Source: Neurospora crassa OR74A
Taxonomy: Eukaryota > Ascomycota > Sordariomycetes > Sordariales > Sordariaceae
Reading direction: 5' to 3'
Length of the DNA stretch: 64,000 bases
Assembly (NCBI RefSeq): GCF_000182925.2
Contig: NC_026505.1
Coordinates: 5,084,001 to 5,148,000 of the forward strand
Program-made: the position numbers and the translations under genes
The notes under the pieces: generated by a model
Seen by the model: only the letters and a program-made list of their open reading frames with translations
What the model was told of the DNA's origin: nothing
Database searches by the model: none
In this document: one piece after another, positions 1 through 13,092 of the stretch
Layout of the letters: each line of letters starts with the position of its first letter
How positions within the stretch are numbered: the first letter of the stretch is position 1

Positions 1-3000
1 TCCCCATCTCGATTGTTCTGTGGGTTTCACGAAAGTTCGGTCCAAAACAGGCTTAGTGCCTTCCCCACGTGTTTACTGACTGGCAATTTGAAAAAGGAAT
101 GAGACGTGGAGCCGCTTGCTTATGAGGATCTGGAATTAGGCAAGGCTGCTTTCGCTAGGTCATTCTTCCGAAATCATACCTAGTCCTAGAAGAGAATGAT
201 TTCAGCTTCCAGAAGGAAATGCTTAAACGAAGATGGGCATTATTAACCTTGATTCAGAAGAAGGGGGGAGGGAGGGGTTGAAAATGAAGTCCAAGCTTCA
301 TTGTGCTTTAATAAGTAGGTAGCTTCCTGAGCTGAAATGATCTGTGCGCTGCCCCTCCTCCTCACCCTTTCACAAGTCAAGGAACCCACGATGAGGATAG
401 TGGGGCGTGGGCAGCCGCTGCCCCACCTAGTATAGCCCCTCGGCGTTCCCTTGTTGCTCCAAACCGTCCGTCGCTCTTGCGGGGGAGACAACTACTACGA
501 CAGGGCGAACAGACGACGGGACAGGCTGACATGACCTGAGTTGCCTGAGTGATCACAACATTTCGAGTGTTGGTTCTGGAGGATTGCCTGAAAATGACGA
601 CGAAAGGGTCAACAAGAAGGCTGGTGACTGTTTGGAAAAAGGTCGCATTGACCATGAGCGTTCAGCAGGACTTCAGGTTGTGTTGGAGAATGGCCCCTTC
701 AAGGCCAAAGCGTCATCACTTGACATTTGAAAAAGGCTCGAATAGTCTTCTGATATCGTCAACGTCGAACGCGGGGGGTGGTCCGGAGTGGTCCTTGATG
801 TTGCGTGTTGTCTGCCGTCCACGTATACTCGAGCTTGTTGTCGTCAAACGGAATCCCGCTCACAATGCTACTGCCTGGCCCACAGTCATCGATACCCACC
901 GCGCTGGAACACACGCATTGATGATCAAATGGACCAGCCGCGCCATGTCCGAGCGTGCGGAACTCGTCGCCTCGCTTGGCGGTTGTTTCTCGTAGATTTG
1001 TGTATGAATCCAGACACAGACTAAAAACCGCCGATGTTGATGCTCCTTTTAGATCACTGAAAGTGCGAATCGTGATCATCCTTGCCGGGAATGCCGTCTC
1101 AACGTCTGACAAGGCTGACATGTTAAAGTGCGATGCATACGCAAGCCATTCGCGCGGCGCAGGGAACAAATAGCGGGCGCCTGGAGGAGAGCACTAGATG
1201 TCCATGTCAGGCTCAAGAAAAGGAGACGGGATACCTGCTTGGCGAAACAAGATGATGATCAGTGTTGCGTATCTCGGCCTCATGTCTTTGTTGTTGTTTG
1301 GAATGCAGAGTTCCCGGATACCTAATGGGGCATACGTCAGCTACAAACTTGGTCCAACGTGAGCAGCGAAACACAAAAAAATCCAATTCCAGGCTGTGAA
1401 GGTTGTGTGGATGGTGGGATGAAGCAGACGCCAATAAGTGGGTGGTGGTGGTTGTGGTGGTGGTGTTGGACTGTGGCAATACCTCGTTCTCATCCCCAAT
1501 GAGATGGCGTTTCCTTGGAAATGACACCGCTGCTGGAGGTCCCCGTACCGTATGGACCCAAGTGGTGCATACCGTAGGCTACATATCTATCTCCGTCGGA
1601 TCCCGGACCGGGGCGGCCATGGAGCCTTCAAGACACTCGGGCCCCGGGGCCATGGGAATTGCGATCCGGACAAGCTCCAAGAGATCGTGATCAGCCAGGC
1701 TCCAACAGAAGAGACGGTAAAGAAGACATTGGATCTTCTGGAATTGCAATCGCGGTTCTCCAGGAGGAGTAATAAACAAGTAATGAACGGGGTACGACAA
1801 GGGACAGCGACCAGGTACGACGGCAACGACGCAGGGGAGGGACATTAGGTTGAAGAAGACTGAACGCTGACACAACGTCGGGGGCGGACCCAGCCACGCA
1901 CCACGCTCCCACCGTGCTCACTAGGTACTACCTACGCTACGTACAACTGAACCGTCTGTCTAGCTGCACCCGTCGAACGGCACGCAGCGGTGACGACCCC
2001 GGCCGTGCTGCGATATGATATCCTTTTACATAGTATACAAGTCAGGTCGTGTAGGTATCCAATGTAGTTAGGTAGACTGAAATCAAAGGGGATCTTGAAC
2101 GGGCTGCCAGTTGCCAGACGGGCATTGATGTCAACCTAGACGTCGCCTCCGAGGTGCGGAAGCCTCCCAAAGTGTGTTGGCGGCAGGAAGATCCCCTTTG
2201 CCCTCCCAAAATTAGGCGGTGTCTCCTACCCACTTTCCAGACGGATCGCAGGCCACTCAGGAATCCACCTTGAGCCACCTCGAATCAGGCATGATACTGC
2301 GACTTGACAACTTGTCCACGAAGATGCCAGAGGGCAAGGGGGCGGTGCGGCCAGTGATTTGATGATTTAGAGTAGGGGTGTGGAAAGCGAACAGCGAGGG
2401 AGAGGGGACGGCCTGGGAAGAAGGCAGCGCAGTTACCTCTAGGTTTGTACTTGTAGTCTACTGTGGTGATCCATCCCGTCGTGAACCGGGCAACATGGAG
2501 TGCAGGCAGCGCAGCAGCCCGGCGAGGATGAAATGAATGCTTGTTGGGACCTGGAAGTCGGCCGGGCACTCACTGTCAGTACCACTCAGTGACATCGGTG
2601 TCGTCCTTGCCCGCCTTTCCTTCCTCCTCCTCCTCCTCCTCCGCCGCCAAGTCCCACAACCACGCCGTGAGGTGACCAGGCCCAGTCCAACCAACTGGAC
2701 CTAGCAGCCAGCAATGCCCAGTGCAGACAGTCCCGGCCCAGTCCCGTCCCCAATGGAATCAACCGTCCCCTCCCCTCCCCCCCCCAGTCCGCCATCCGTT
2801 CCCTCGCACCTGGCACCACAGCAATCCCATCCCCTTACCTCCCCTACCTTTACCCCCCTCAATCCACCCGCCGCCTCGTACTCCCAAAGCTGACCTTAAA
2901 TTCACCTCCCCTTTTCCAACTCTTCCGCCTACCGAACAACATCCAAATTTTTGCCCAAACAACGTCTCTACGTCCTTCGGCAACACCTCTCTCAGCCAAA

Positions 3001-3105
3001 GCATCATCGCTCCATCGATCCGGGAATCGTCGAGCGTATTTAATAACTCTTCTTCTGTACCTTTTGCTTAATCCGACACTTTTCGTCACCACCTAATCTA
3101 TCACA
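1..3105. other. Gene-free region upstream of actin
   Basis: I see no gene in most of this stretch. Open frames of 60-150 codons occur on both strands, overlap one another, often lack an ATG and match no family I know. Simple repeats include a GGT-rich run near 1439-1470 and a CTC run near 2620-2645. The last 400 bases are strongly pyrimidine-rich on the plus strand, typical of leaders and promoters of highly expressed fungal genes, and belong to the actin promoter and 5' leader. A TATTTAA word lies at about 3038-3045, some 65 bp before the actin ATG; whether it works as a TATA element is unknown. Confidence 0.6.
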
Positions 3106-4779
<1,674 letters not shown>

Positions 4780-5521
4780 AGTGGGTGCCCTTGAGAGGTG
4801 GTTGTTGCAGTTGGAAGCGGAGCGTCGTCGGCTTACACCATGTATGTAGTTCAATAAATGGACAAATCCACGACTGTCACGAGCCAGCGCCAACTGGGGA
4901 CATAACACCCCTATCTGCGTCAAGTAGCATGTCTGCATTGCGCGTGTATTCTGCACAGGTCTCTCTTATACAAAAAGTAGCGAGCGTGGTCAGAAGGGGG
5001 CTGGCGTCTCTTTTCTCTACTAGAAGACATAAATAATGGCCTTTTTTTTCTGTTTTCTGGGTGGGCGGCGACGGCTGCGAATGCGTGGGATAGGCGCGGT
5101 CAAGTATGCGGGCTTCTTGATCTTGCCAACACCCTTTCTCTATTTACTACACTTTTAGCAGCAAGATTTAGTCACCACTGGGAAATTCGAGGTTATCGTG
5201 GATGAAGAGATCATCAAAATTCAAACAGCGTTCTGTATTTCTGAGCACCTTCAGCTGCCCTTTCGTTGGTCGTGAGATACGTGCAAGCCAAGGAGAAAAG
5301 GGGAATTGCTAGCCGTCAAGGTATCGGATCCACCGTAATGTCTTATTGACTTGAAGGGGAGGCGGCCATACCTACCGAATCCAACTAAGCGATCCTCACC
5401 GCTTCAGGAACCGAGTAACAAGCAGCCGTTTCCTTATGATCAAACATGGCCAGGATTGCAAACCAGTGGCAGAAACCACAGATGGCTTTTCGCTGACACA
5501 ATGGGTAGGTATTCTTACTGT
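4780..5521. other. Convergent 3' flanks of actin and the mitochondrial rescue factor
   Basis: About 740 bp between two converging genes. It holds the AATAAA word 74 bp after the actin stop, a T-rich patch near 5040-5050 and otherwise unremarkable sequence. No conserved coding sequence or RNA gene was seen. Both 3' UTRs should lie here. Confidence 0.6.
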
Positions 5522-6355
5522 CTAGTGTCTACCGCCATCCGCATTGTTTCCTCCGCGCTTCTCAGCCTTTTCTCCCTTTTCAGCCTCTTTTCCTTCTTGT
5601 ACCTCCTCTTCTTCGTATCCTTCCAGCTCTTCACCTTCATCTTCTCCCTCAACCTCTCCCCCCTCTGCCCCCTCTGCCCCCTCCACCAACTGCTGTTGAC
5701 CAACACCACCCTTGGCCCTTTCCTCCTCCAGCTTTTTGTACTTTCTTCTCGCCTTCTTCGCCTTACTATCCGCCTTCTTCTTCTTGACGTTTCCCACAAT
5801 CGCCAAGCGACTCTTGTCCCCGTTGAGAAACAAATCGACCTTGGCGGCGAGGATCTCCCGGGCCAGCTTGCGGTTTTGCGTGCGCGAGCGCGTTTCTTGG
5901 CATTTGATGACGATGTTGGTGGGGATATGCCGGAGTTGAACAGCGCTGTTGGTTTTGTTCTGTTGAAGGGGAGAAAACGGAGGGTAAGTAACTGGGGTGT
6001 AGGAGGGCAGTTGGGCAGTCGGGGTAGAAAGAGGACGAGGGGAGGAACGTACAATCTTTTGTCCACCAGGACCACTACCCTTGAGGTAGACCTCTTCCAA
6101 CTCGTCCTCGGGGAGTTTAGGGCGGGGAGGCATTTGCCACGCTTTGAGCCATGATGGAGTGCTGGTGGTGAACGGTGCTGCTGCTCCTGCTACTGCTGCA
6201 ACAGCGCTCGCGGATGTTGCGATCACCGGCCGTCGTCCTCCTCCAGAGCCCGAGACAAACGGTAGGCCGCCATATTTCAGGATTCGACCTACTGCTCCTG
6301 TGAAAAGGGCTGAAAGCGAAGGTACCGGGTGTAGGCGAAGTGTTGTCGTCTTCAT
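5522..6355 (-). CDS. Mitochondrial ribosome-rescue factor, MTRFR (C12orf65)/Rso55-like
   Basis: Class-I release-factor-like protein expected to hydrolyse peptidyl-tRNA on stalled mitochondrial ribosomes. Two exons on the minus strand, 6355-6053 and 5959-5522, separated by a 93-bp intron, give 246 residues. The first 60 residues are rich in R, S, A and T with almost no acid, as in a mitochondrial presequence. The GGQ loop reads [19 protein letters not shown], with GGQ at residues 97-99. The following segment, [19 protein letters not shown] and then KVDLFLNG, matches the MTRFR/Rso55 branch better than ICT1 or the full-length release factors, and no codon-recognition domain is present. The tail is a Lys/Arg-rich helix followed by a long Glu/Lys low-complexity end. 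The intron splits the coding sequence two codons after GGQ. The start is the first ATG of the open frame. It diverges from the serine palmitoyltransferase subunit gene. ICT1-like is the main alternative. Confidence 0.88.
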   Translation of the reverse strand: MKTTTLRLHPVPSLSALFTGAVGRILKYGGLPFVSGSGGGRRPVIATSASAVAAVAGAAAPFTTSTPSWLKAWQMPPRPKLPEDELEEVYLKGSGPGGQKIVRSSPRPLSTPTAQLPSYTPVTYPPFSPLQQNKTNSAVQLRHIPTNIVIKCQETRSRTQNRKLAREILAAKVDLFLNGDKSRLAIVGNVKKKKADSKAKKARRKYKKLEEERAKGGVGQQQLVEGAEGAEGGEVEGEDEGEELEGYEEEEVQEGKEAEKGEKAEKRGGNNADGGRH

Positions 6356-7480
6356 ATCATCCGAATCCGGAGCCGAAGACTGTCAACGACGGGGACGGGA
6401 ATCATGATGATGATGACGGAACGGAGCCACGCACGGCCAAGGCATGGTCGCATCCGGCTGGCATTTGCACCGCGGATCCAGCGCGGTTCGTCGGGGCCGG
6501 CAGGCAGCGGTTGCGGTCACTCAGGTCGTTCGTTCGTCGTCACCCGGGCGGGCCAAAGTTGGCGCAGTGTACGTACCGATATGGTGGGGCTTTCGGTTAA
6601 GACAGTCGCGGCGGGTGCTGTCCAATGATAAGGAACCGATAAGATTTTGCACGACGCTAATTTCAGGGGCTCAGCATCGGATGAGAGAGCCCGAGCATGG
6701 AGGGCGCGGATGCTGACTACCTACGTACGTACGCAGTACTGTAACGTAGGCCGCTGGGGGGGTTCTTGTCGTTGTCGTCGTTAGGTCGCTCTGGGCTCTT
6801 CGATTGAGCCCAGGGCAGTTCAGTTCCGGGGTTCCGGGCAGACACCTCACTGAATGTTGCTTTCATGCGACTGCACAATTGGCACAAAGCAGTGGCACTG
6901 AAAGATTGGTTGGGGTGCTCTGGGCCTTGCAGGCGGTGACAGAAAGTTCCCCGGTTCCGCCCGTCGGCGCCCTATTGTTGTCACGCAGGGAGCGCAGGGC
7001 AGTGGTTCGCGACTCCCCAGCCGTGCGGCGGCCAGTGGGTGAATAGTTGCGACTGAAACAAAACGGCGGATTTTAGGAATCCAATCCGTCTCTCGACGGC
7101 AACATCCGATTCGAGAACCCTTTTTGCAGTGAACAAACTATTTCGACGGGATTCCTCCTGACCTTGCCGCTTCCTTCATTCCCTTTTTTTTTCTCTGCGC
7201 GATATCATTCGTCTTCGTTTCTCTCGGGTTTCTTCGTTGACCTTGACCGGCTTTAATCATCAACTCTGGACTTTTTGTAACTCGTCTGTTACCGCCTTTC
7301 CCATCGCATCGCGTGTTGCCCGTCGCAAACTCAAATCGTATCGAATTACTCGGCATCGAACGATCGCAAACCCGCAACGGTTCCTTCTCTCAATTCGCGC
7401 CTTTCCCGAGTAAACATACACACACACACACACACACATACACCAAGACATCAGTTACCGGAAACAGACTCCCGCCCATC
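6356..7480. promoter_or_regulatory. Divergent intergenic region, rescue factor / SPT small subunit
   Basis: About 1.1 kb between two divergent start codons, so both promoters should be here. It contains a run of TACGTACGTACG-like words at about 6720-6735, a (CA) microsatellite at about 7419-7440, and a pyrimidine-rich block from about 7150 to 7480 that looks like the leader of the plus-strand gene. No conserved coding sequence was seen. Confidence 0.55.
7419..7440. repeat. (CA)n microsatellite
   Basis: About ten CA units, ending roughly 40 bp before the start codon of the SPT small-subunit gene and probably within its 5' leader. Such tracts are common in this kind of genome. Confidence 0.85.
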
Positions 7481-8010
7481 ATGTCTTCCTACCTCGACGC
7501 CTTCAGCAAGTGGTTCAAGCTCAAGATTTACCAGCTTGAGGTTACCATGAGCGTGTACATCTTTACGCCTATTGAGAAGTTCATATTTTGTATGTTTACC
7601 TCTTTTGCCTTCCTTCCCTGGCCCTCTTTGGTCTGGTCCCCTTTGGTCTCGTCCTCTTTGGTCTCGTCCTCTTCACATCCACATCCACCATTATGCTCCC
7701 CATCCATCCCCATCTCTTCTACCATTCAAAGCCAATGACTAACAACCGTACTCCAAACAAAACAGACTCTGTCCTCTTCCTCCTCGTCTCTCTCACCTTC
7801 ATCGCCACCTTCCTCTACCTTCCGCATCACGTGCAATTCATCGCCCGCCGCGCCTGGTTCTACATGCACGGCGACGCCCAGGACTCGCTTCTCGACGTCG
7901 TCCACAACGCCGTCACCGTTACCAAGAGCGCATTGCTAGGATCGGAGAAGACTGTCGAAGCATTGGGCAGAGCGGCGGATGCTACGATGGGCATTGTTAG
8001 GGAACTCTAA
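7481..8010 (+). CDS. Small subunit of serine palmitoyltransferase (ssSPT-like)
   Basis: A 117-residue protein built from exons 7481-7589 and 7766-8010; the intron has a GTATGT donor and an AACAG acceptor. The segment IYQLEVTMSVYIFTPIEKFIF, then a hydrophobic helix at residues 37-58, then LPHHVQFIARRAWFYMHG has the pattern of animal ssSPTa/b (YxxLxVTxxxYxxxPxEkxxF, membrane helix, PxHhxxi). Those proteins bind and activate the LCB1/LCB2 heterodimer in the ER membrane, the first committed step of sphingolipid synthesis. About 45 residues follow the family core here and look like an amphipathic helix rich in Ala and Val. I infer ER location and function from the motif alone. The yeast counterpart Tsc3 is much more divergent. 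The ATG at 7481 is the first in frame, with family similarity beginning a few residues later. Confidence 0.78.
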
Positions 8011-8952
8011 ATATCCATTGGACGAGAAAAAATAAGTGGAACAGTCAGGCCTGCCGGTTGAGGGGCTGTTGCGCTCTGGGGCGGCGAGAGCTGTGTTGTG
8101 TCTGAGTGGGGCGTTGAGTGGCAGCGGTGTCGGTAATGGCAGGTGGGAGGGGAGTTGTCACGACGAGAACTTAGGGCAATCGAGTTGGCTACATCCTTTT
8201 TTCTCTGATAATGGGGAAGTAGAGGGACGCGGTACGCGAGCGAGTACCGCTCAACAAATTGGGTTGGCAGACTGGGGAACAACATCAACACCATGTCTTC
8301 GTACAACTCTCGACAACTCAACAGCCGATGGGTTTGGCAGGTTGTCCGTATCTCAGAACCGGACCCTCCGGTATTCGCGATACAGACACGACAAATGCTA
8401 TTGGGGATGGGCTTCTCTCGGTCGACGCTCCATGTCCAAAGGCCTCGGTGGTGTATGCTGTTTTAATGTTGCTGGAATGAGTTCGGGACCTTGACGTCGG
8501 ATGGAGCCAAGGGGTGTCAGTTGGGTTATTTGGCGTTTGGGGTTGGGAAAAGAAATATCATACGTAATGAAGCTAGCTGGTCAAGGTTGGGAGACCGTAA
8601 ACGATAGATGAACACTACATAATATTCTTGCATACAAGTACACGACAGGACCGTCCCGGCTGAGGTAGTCTGATAATAGCAGTACATGATCAACAAGTAT
8701 TTATGAACAGGTGATCTGTGATGGGTGTCATAGCGGCAGATTGGTTTGGTTACTAGCAACCTTGTCAACATCTCTTCAACATCCGGTGTCAGTCAGCAGC
8801 CAGTGTTGTGTGGGAGATTTTATGTAAGCAGGCACAGTTTGAGTATTTAATCATTCCTTACACTCACCCATCCTTTGCTTTTTCGAACCCATGAACCACT
8901 TTATGATACCAATGAAATTTTGGTCTACCCTTCCATTTCGCGCGCCCAAACC
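8011..8952. other. Convergent 3' flanks of the SPT small subunit and ELP2
   Basis: About 940 bp between two converging stop codons. Only short open frames with no family resemblance occur, on both strands. I see no RNA gene. The two 3' UTRs are expected here. Confidence 0.55.
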
Positions 8953-11761
8953 TTACAAAGAAAACTCGTATATCCTCAAAGACCCATCCTCGCCAGCAAT
9001 AGCCAGCTCCCTCGCCTGCTTCCCACTCGTGTCGTCCTCACCCTCACCACCCTTCCTCACCTTCGGCCTCCATGCAAGTTGCATCACCGCCTTGGGCAAC
9101 CACAACTGCTCTCCCACCTTATACGTCTCTGCCACGCTCACTTCTGAGCCATCCCCGCTGACCTTGATCGCCACCACCGATAGCTTGCCGCTCTCTGTTC
9201 CCACGGCCAGCAGGTACGTGTTGCTCACGCTTCCGTCTTCTTCCGATGAAGCAAGAGGCTCAGAAGCGAAATCCAGCGCCGTAACGGGTTGGTCTTCCGT
9301 CAGAGACAAGCCCAAAGTAAACGCCTCTTCCTCCTTCTTCTCCTTCACATTTTCTTCCCCTTCTCCAACTTGTTGTTGTTGTTGTTGTCGAGAAGGTTTC
9401 CTAACCCAGACCTTGACCGCTTTATCCCTACCGGCCGTCGCGAACACGTCGACAGAGGAGGATGGCGGCGAGCTCTTGGGCGCCCACGCCGCATCCAGAA
9501 TCATACGGCTATGACCCTTGGGGTTCAACTGCAGGAGCGTGTATCCTGCGCTGGATTGGGGATCGCGCTGGAAGACGGCCCATTGTCGATCTTTGCCTAC
9601 AGACAGCAGGTACGTGTTGTCGGAAGAAAAGCGCAGGCGGTGAATGGTGGAGGTGTGCGCCTTGAGCGGAGGACGGAGTTCGGTCCACTTGTCGGTTTCG
9701 AAGAGGCGGATGACGGCGTGGTTGAGGGAGGCGGCGCGGCAGGCTGAGGCGATGAGGTGGGTTTCTTTTTCTTTTTCTTGTTGGTCAGATGAAGATGAAG
9801 AAGGATGAGAGACGGCAAGACAGGAGATCTCGTAGCCGTGTCCATACAACTTCTCTACCTCAGGCCAGAGCGTGTGTCGACTGAGACTTTCTTCGAAAGG
9901 AGGGTGGTCGATTTCCAACGCGGATTTGCGCACCATACTCGCTGGGTCGAGCATGTTCTCCCGGTCTTGCATCGTGACGTCACCACCGCGTCCGCCGTCG
10001 GGATTACCGCCGGCAGCAGCTGAGGCGTCGGCGTCGTCGTCGATCACGTCGATGGCCTTGTTGGAGAGGCCGAGCACGGGGATGTTGGCGGCGTCGGCGG
10101 GGAGGGAGTCGAAATCGGAGGAGGAAAGAGCCGAAGAGGTGCCTGTCAGCCGGTCGAGCATGCGGGCGACGGCTTTGGGCTCGGTGAAGACGCGCATGAG
10201 CTTCTCGTCGGCGCCGGAGACAAAAGAGGTCGAGGACAGGGAGTCGATGCAGTTGAGGTCATAGCCGTGGATTTGGGGGCGGGCCATCTCGTGCCAGGTA
10301 CGCTTGCTGGGGTAGGTGGTTAAGGAAGGGTTGGTGGCCCATTCGGCGTGCAGGCGGGTGGTTTGGTCGGAGCTAGTGGAAAGGAGGTAGACGCCGTTGC
10401 GGGACCACGAAATGCCCGTCACGGCTCGGGTGTGCCCGGATACGGCAAAGTTCTGCTTCCAGGCTTGGTCATTGCTGTCCCAGTCCCAGCGACGCCAGCT
10501 GCCGGTGCGCCCGAGGGTGATGACGGTGGTGCCGGAGGGCGACCACATGCCGGTCCAGAAGCCACCGATACTGCCGGTTGCCGTCGTGGCGCCCTTTTCA
10601 CGACTGACCTCGCCGAGACGGGCGACGGTGATCCAGATGCCGGACTCCGGATCGGACTCCCAGATGGAGAGCGAGTTGTCTGCTGAAGCGGAGAGGAGCT
10701 GGAGGGTACCCTCGCCGCTGTCGGAGGTGGTGGAAGTAGGAGAGCGGCACCAGCGCGCGGTGTAGATCCAGTCTTCGTGACCAAGGAGCAGAGCCTCGAA
10801 CATGATGCAGTACTTGTTGGTAGCGGGGTCAGCTCCCTCGACTTTGATCTTGTGGATCTTGTTTGCTGGGCCAGGAGTCAAAGCAGCGGCAGCAGCCGAA
10901 GCATCTGAGGCGGCCGAGGTCGGCATGGACAGGGCACTGCCTTGGTGAATACGCCATATCCTGATGTACTTGTCCTGGCTGGCTGAGGCGAGAAGAATGT
11001 CGCTCTCGGCTTCGGATTTCGGTTTTTCGCGGATAAAATCAAGAGATCGGATCCAGTTCTCGTGGCCTGGGAGGGTGGCTTGAGGGGTGAATTCGAGCTG
11101 GGTGTCGTCTACTGTCGAGGCAGTGAAGACCTGGATGATGTTTGTGGTTCCGGCAACAGCCAAAAGGAGAGAAGTTCCCTCGTCGTTTAGGGGGCTCAAG
11201 GCAAGGGCCAATGGGAAGTACTTCTTCGCAGTCTTGATGGTTTGAAGAAGGGTGGTTTGGCCGGATGAGACATCCACAGACCAGACCTTGACGGTAGAGT
11301 CTGCCGCGCCCGAAACAAAGATCCGACGCTTAGTGCTGCCAACGGGAATCTTGAGAGCTGCGAGGTAGTTGATAGGGGCCGTGTGCTCCTGTAGGGTCTG
11401 GACACATGTTGCGGCACCGGTCTCGCTGTCGAGGGCCCAGACCCGAAGGCTTTGGTCGTCGCCTCCGCTTACTAGGTATGTTGACTTTTCATCTTGCAAC
11501 CTAGGAAGAAACTTGACGGCCCGTACATGAGCTGTATGGCCGCTCAGAATCTGGGAAATACCAACAGTGTCCTGGGAGAGAAATTAGCAAGGAATTTCAG
11601 TTGAGCGAAAAGTCATGTTGCGGTCATACCGAAGGGTTCCAGAGGCAGACGTTGATGTCCGCGCCAAATGCCACCAGGCCATTCTCTGCCCAGTCAGCGG
11701 CAGCGGCGTACCTGTTTGCGCCGGCCGAAAGATAGCGAGGGTCAATCGCTGTTTCCGTCAT
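8953..11761 (-). CDS. elp2: Elongator complex protein 2 (WD40)
   Basis: Subunit of the Elongator core (Elp1-Elp2-Elp3), which installs the cm5 group at wobble uridine 34 of tRNAs, the base of mcm5U, ncm5U and mcm5s2U. Two exons on the minus strand, 11761-11630 and 11571-8953, give 916 residues, somewhat longer than the 788 of yeast. The start MTETAIDPRYLSAGANRYA, then WAENGLVAFGADINVCLWNP, is typical of the family. Many WD40 blades are visible across two propellers, for example VSGGDDQSLRVWAL, LASASQDKYIRIWRI, LLSASADNSLSIWE, LLSTSSDQTTRLHAEW and FATAGRDKAVKVWVRK, with the last blade IAGEDGSLRIYEFSL at the C-terminus. Extra length lies in low-complexity loops: an Ala/Gly/Asp stretch after the middle blades and a poly-Gln plus Glu/Lys loop encoded near 9300-9390. 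It diverges from URM1, which acts in the same tRNA-modification pathway. Confidence 0.96.
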
Positions 11762-12197
11762 GATATTTTTCTCTTTGATTTTGACCCCTATTTTCAGATC
11801 ACACTCACTAGTAAACAGTCAGTGAGTGATGGGAAGTCGTGAATTGTAGTTAAAGAAGAGAAGTCGCTGTCGGAGGGGTCGTTATGATTGGCTGCAGTGC
11901 CCCAGCTTGGAGTTTTTTAGGCCCTTGCTTGGGCCTGAATTAGGTGACTCCACTGCAGTCAACGACTGCACGACTCAACATAGCAGCTGCTTTCCCAGTT
12001 TATGCATTTAGTTTCCAAAAAAAGGGCAGTTGTAGCAATTGCCCAATCAAAGCCTATATAACTAGCTGTCAGCTCGGCCCAAATATCCCTTTCTTGGACA
12101 CGAACTACACAATTTAACCTGAATTTCGTCAACTTCATCCGTACAATACCATAGACGTTTGTTTTGTATCACACTTCGATTTTGGACACATATCACT
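11762..12197. promoter_or_regulatory. Shared divergent promoter region of ELP2 and URM1
   Basis: Only 436 bp separate the two start codons, so both transcripts must be driven from here. Visible signals are CCAAT at 12043-12047 and TATATAA at 12055-12061 on the URM1 side, and an inverted CCAAT (ATTGG) at about 11887-11891 on the ELP2 side. Two inverted repeats stand out: CACTCACT (11802-11809) with AGTGAGTG (11821-11828), about 40 bp before the ELP2 ATG, and AGGCCC (11919-11924) with GGGCCT (11931-11936). Their roles are unknown. The region is too short to hold another gene. Confidence 0.7.
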
Positions 12198-12656
12198 ATG
12201 TCGGACCAAAAGGATCAAATGATCGACATTACGGTCGATTTCTCGTGAGTTTCTTCCTGACTTCGATGAGCTTGACCCGCCTCACTAACACGTTCATTAT
12301 CTTTCGTCCAGTGGCGGCCTCGAAATTCTCTTCTCCAACCAGAAACATCATGCTCTCTCAGTACCAGCTCAGGACGCCCAAGGCAAGCCAGCAAACGTCG
12401 GCTTCCTCATCAACTATCTCTGCCAGACGCTCATGACCGACCCACGCGCTGATCTGTTTGTGCTCGGTGGTGAACTGTGAGTCATGTTTTGTCTCGGTGT
12501 TCTGGCAAAGCACTTACTAACAGACCTAAACCAAATAGCCGCCCAGGTATCTTGTGTCTGATCAATGACTGTGACTGGGAGCTGGAAGAGGAAGATGCCT
12601 ACGTGCTTCAGCCAGGAGACAATATTCTCTTTATCTCTACGCTTCACGGTGGTTAG
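12198..12656 (+). CDS. urm1: Ubiquitin-related modifier 1
   Basis: Sulfur-carrier and ubiquitin-like protein. After activation by Uba4 as a thiocarboxylate it donates sulfur for 2-thiolation of wobble uridine in tRNA, and it can also be conjugated to proteins. Three exons, 12198-12244, 12312-12476 and 12539-12656, give 109 residues. The beta-grasp start ([19 protein letters not shown]), the central [23 protein letters not shown], the [19 protein letters not shown] segment and FISTLHGG at the C-terminus match the family. The terminal Gly-Gly is encoded directly before the stop, so no processing is needed, as is usual for Urm1. Introns have GTGAGT-type donors. It lies head to head with ELP2. 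Confidence 0.96.
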
Positions 12657-13092
12657 TGCACCAAGTGATGACGGTTGGGGGTTTTGATGGACAGCGGAGC
12701 GATGATATATGCAGTTGCCACCCGTCCCCTTTGTTTCATACATGATAATGACTGACCGTTATCAAAAGGTCAGTCTCTACACAGCGATGAGTAGGTAGTA
12801 CTCTAATATTTGAGAAATATGGCTTAGTTGTGTTCCTGGACCTGACGTGACGTTAAACATGAACACGGCGAGTGCATGCTGTCCGCGACACAGCACAACC
12901 CTCCGGCCTGATCGGCTCACAGCGTCATCCCACCACACCCATATTTCATCCGAACTGCACCTTCCCAATCCTTATGTTCAGAGCACAGAATCTGCAGGGA
13001 CGGTCGTCACTCGACATGCCCATATAAGTGACCTTTCCTGTACCGCTTACCGTCGGGGGCCGGGAGGGGTCCAGCAGTAACGTCCACCTCAG
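12657..13092. other. Downstream flank of URM1
   Basis: Presumed 3' UTR and spacer. No conserved coding sequence was seen. Confidence 0.5.

Noticed and set aside
759-1169. 136-codon minus-strand frame with a few Cys residues, considered as a small secreted protein
   Set aside because: It begins at TTG and not ATG, has no signal peptide, and overlaps an equally long frame on the other strand.
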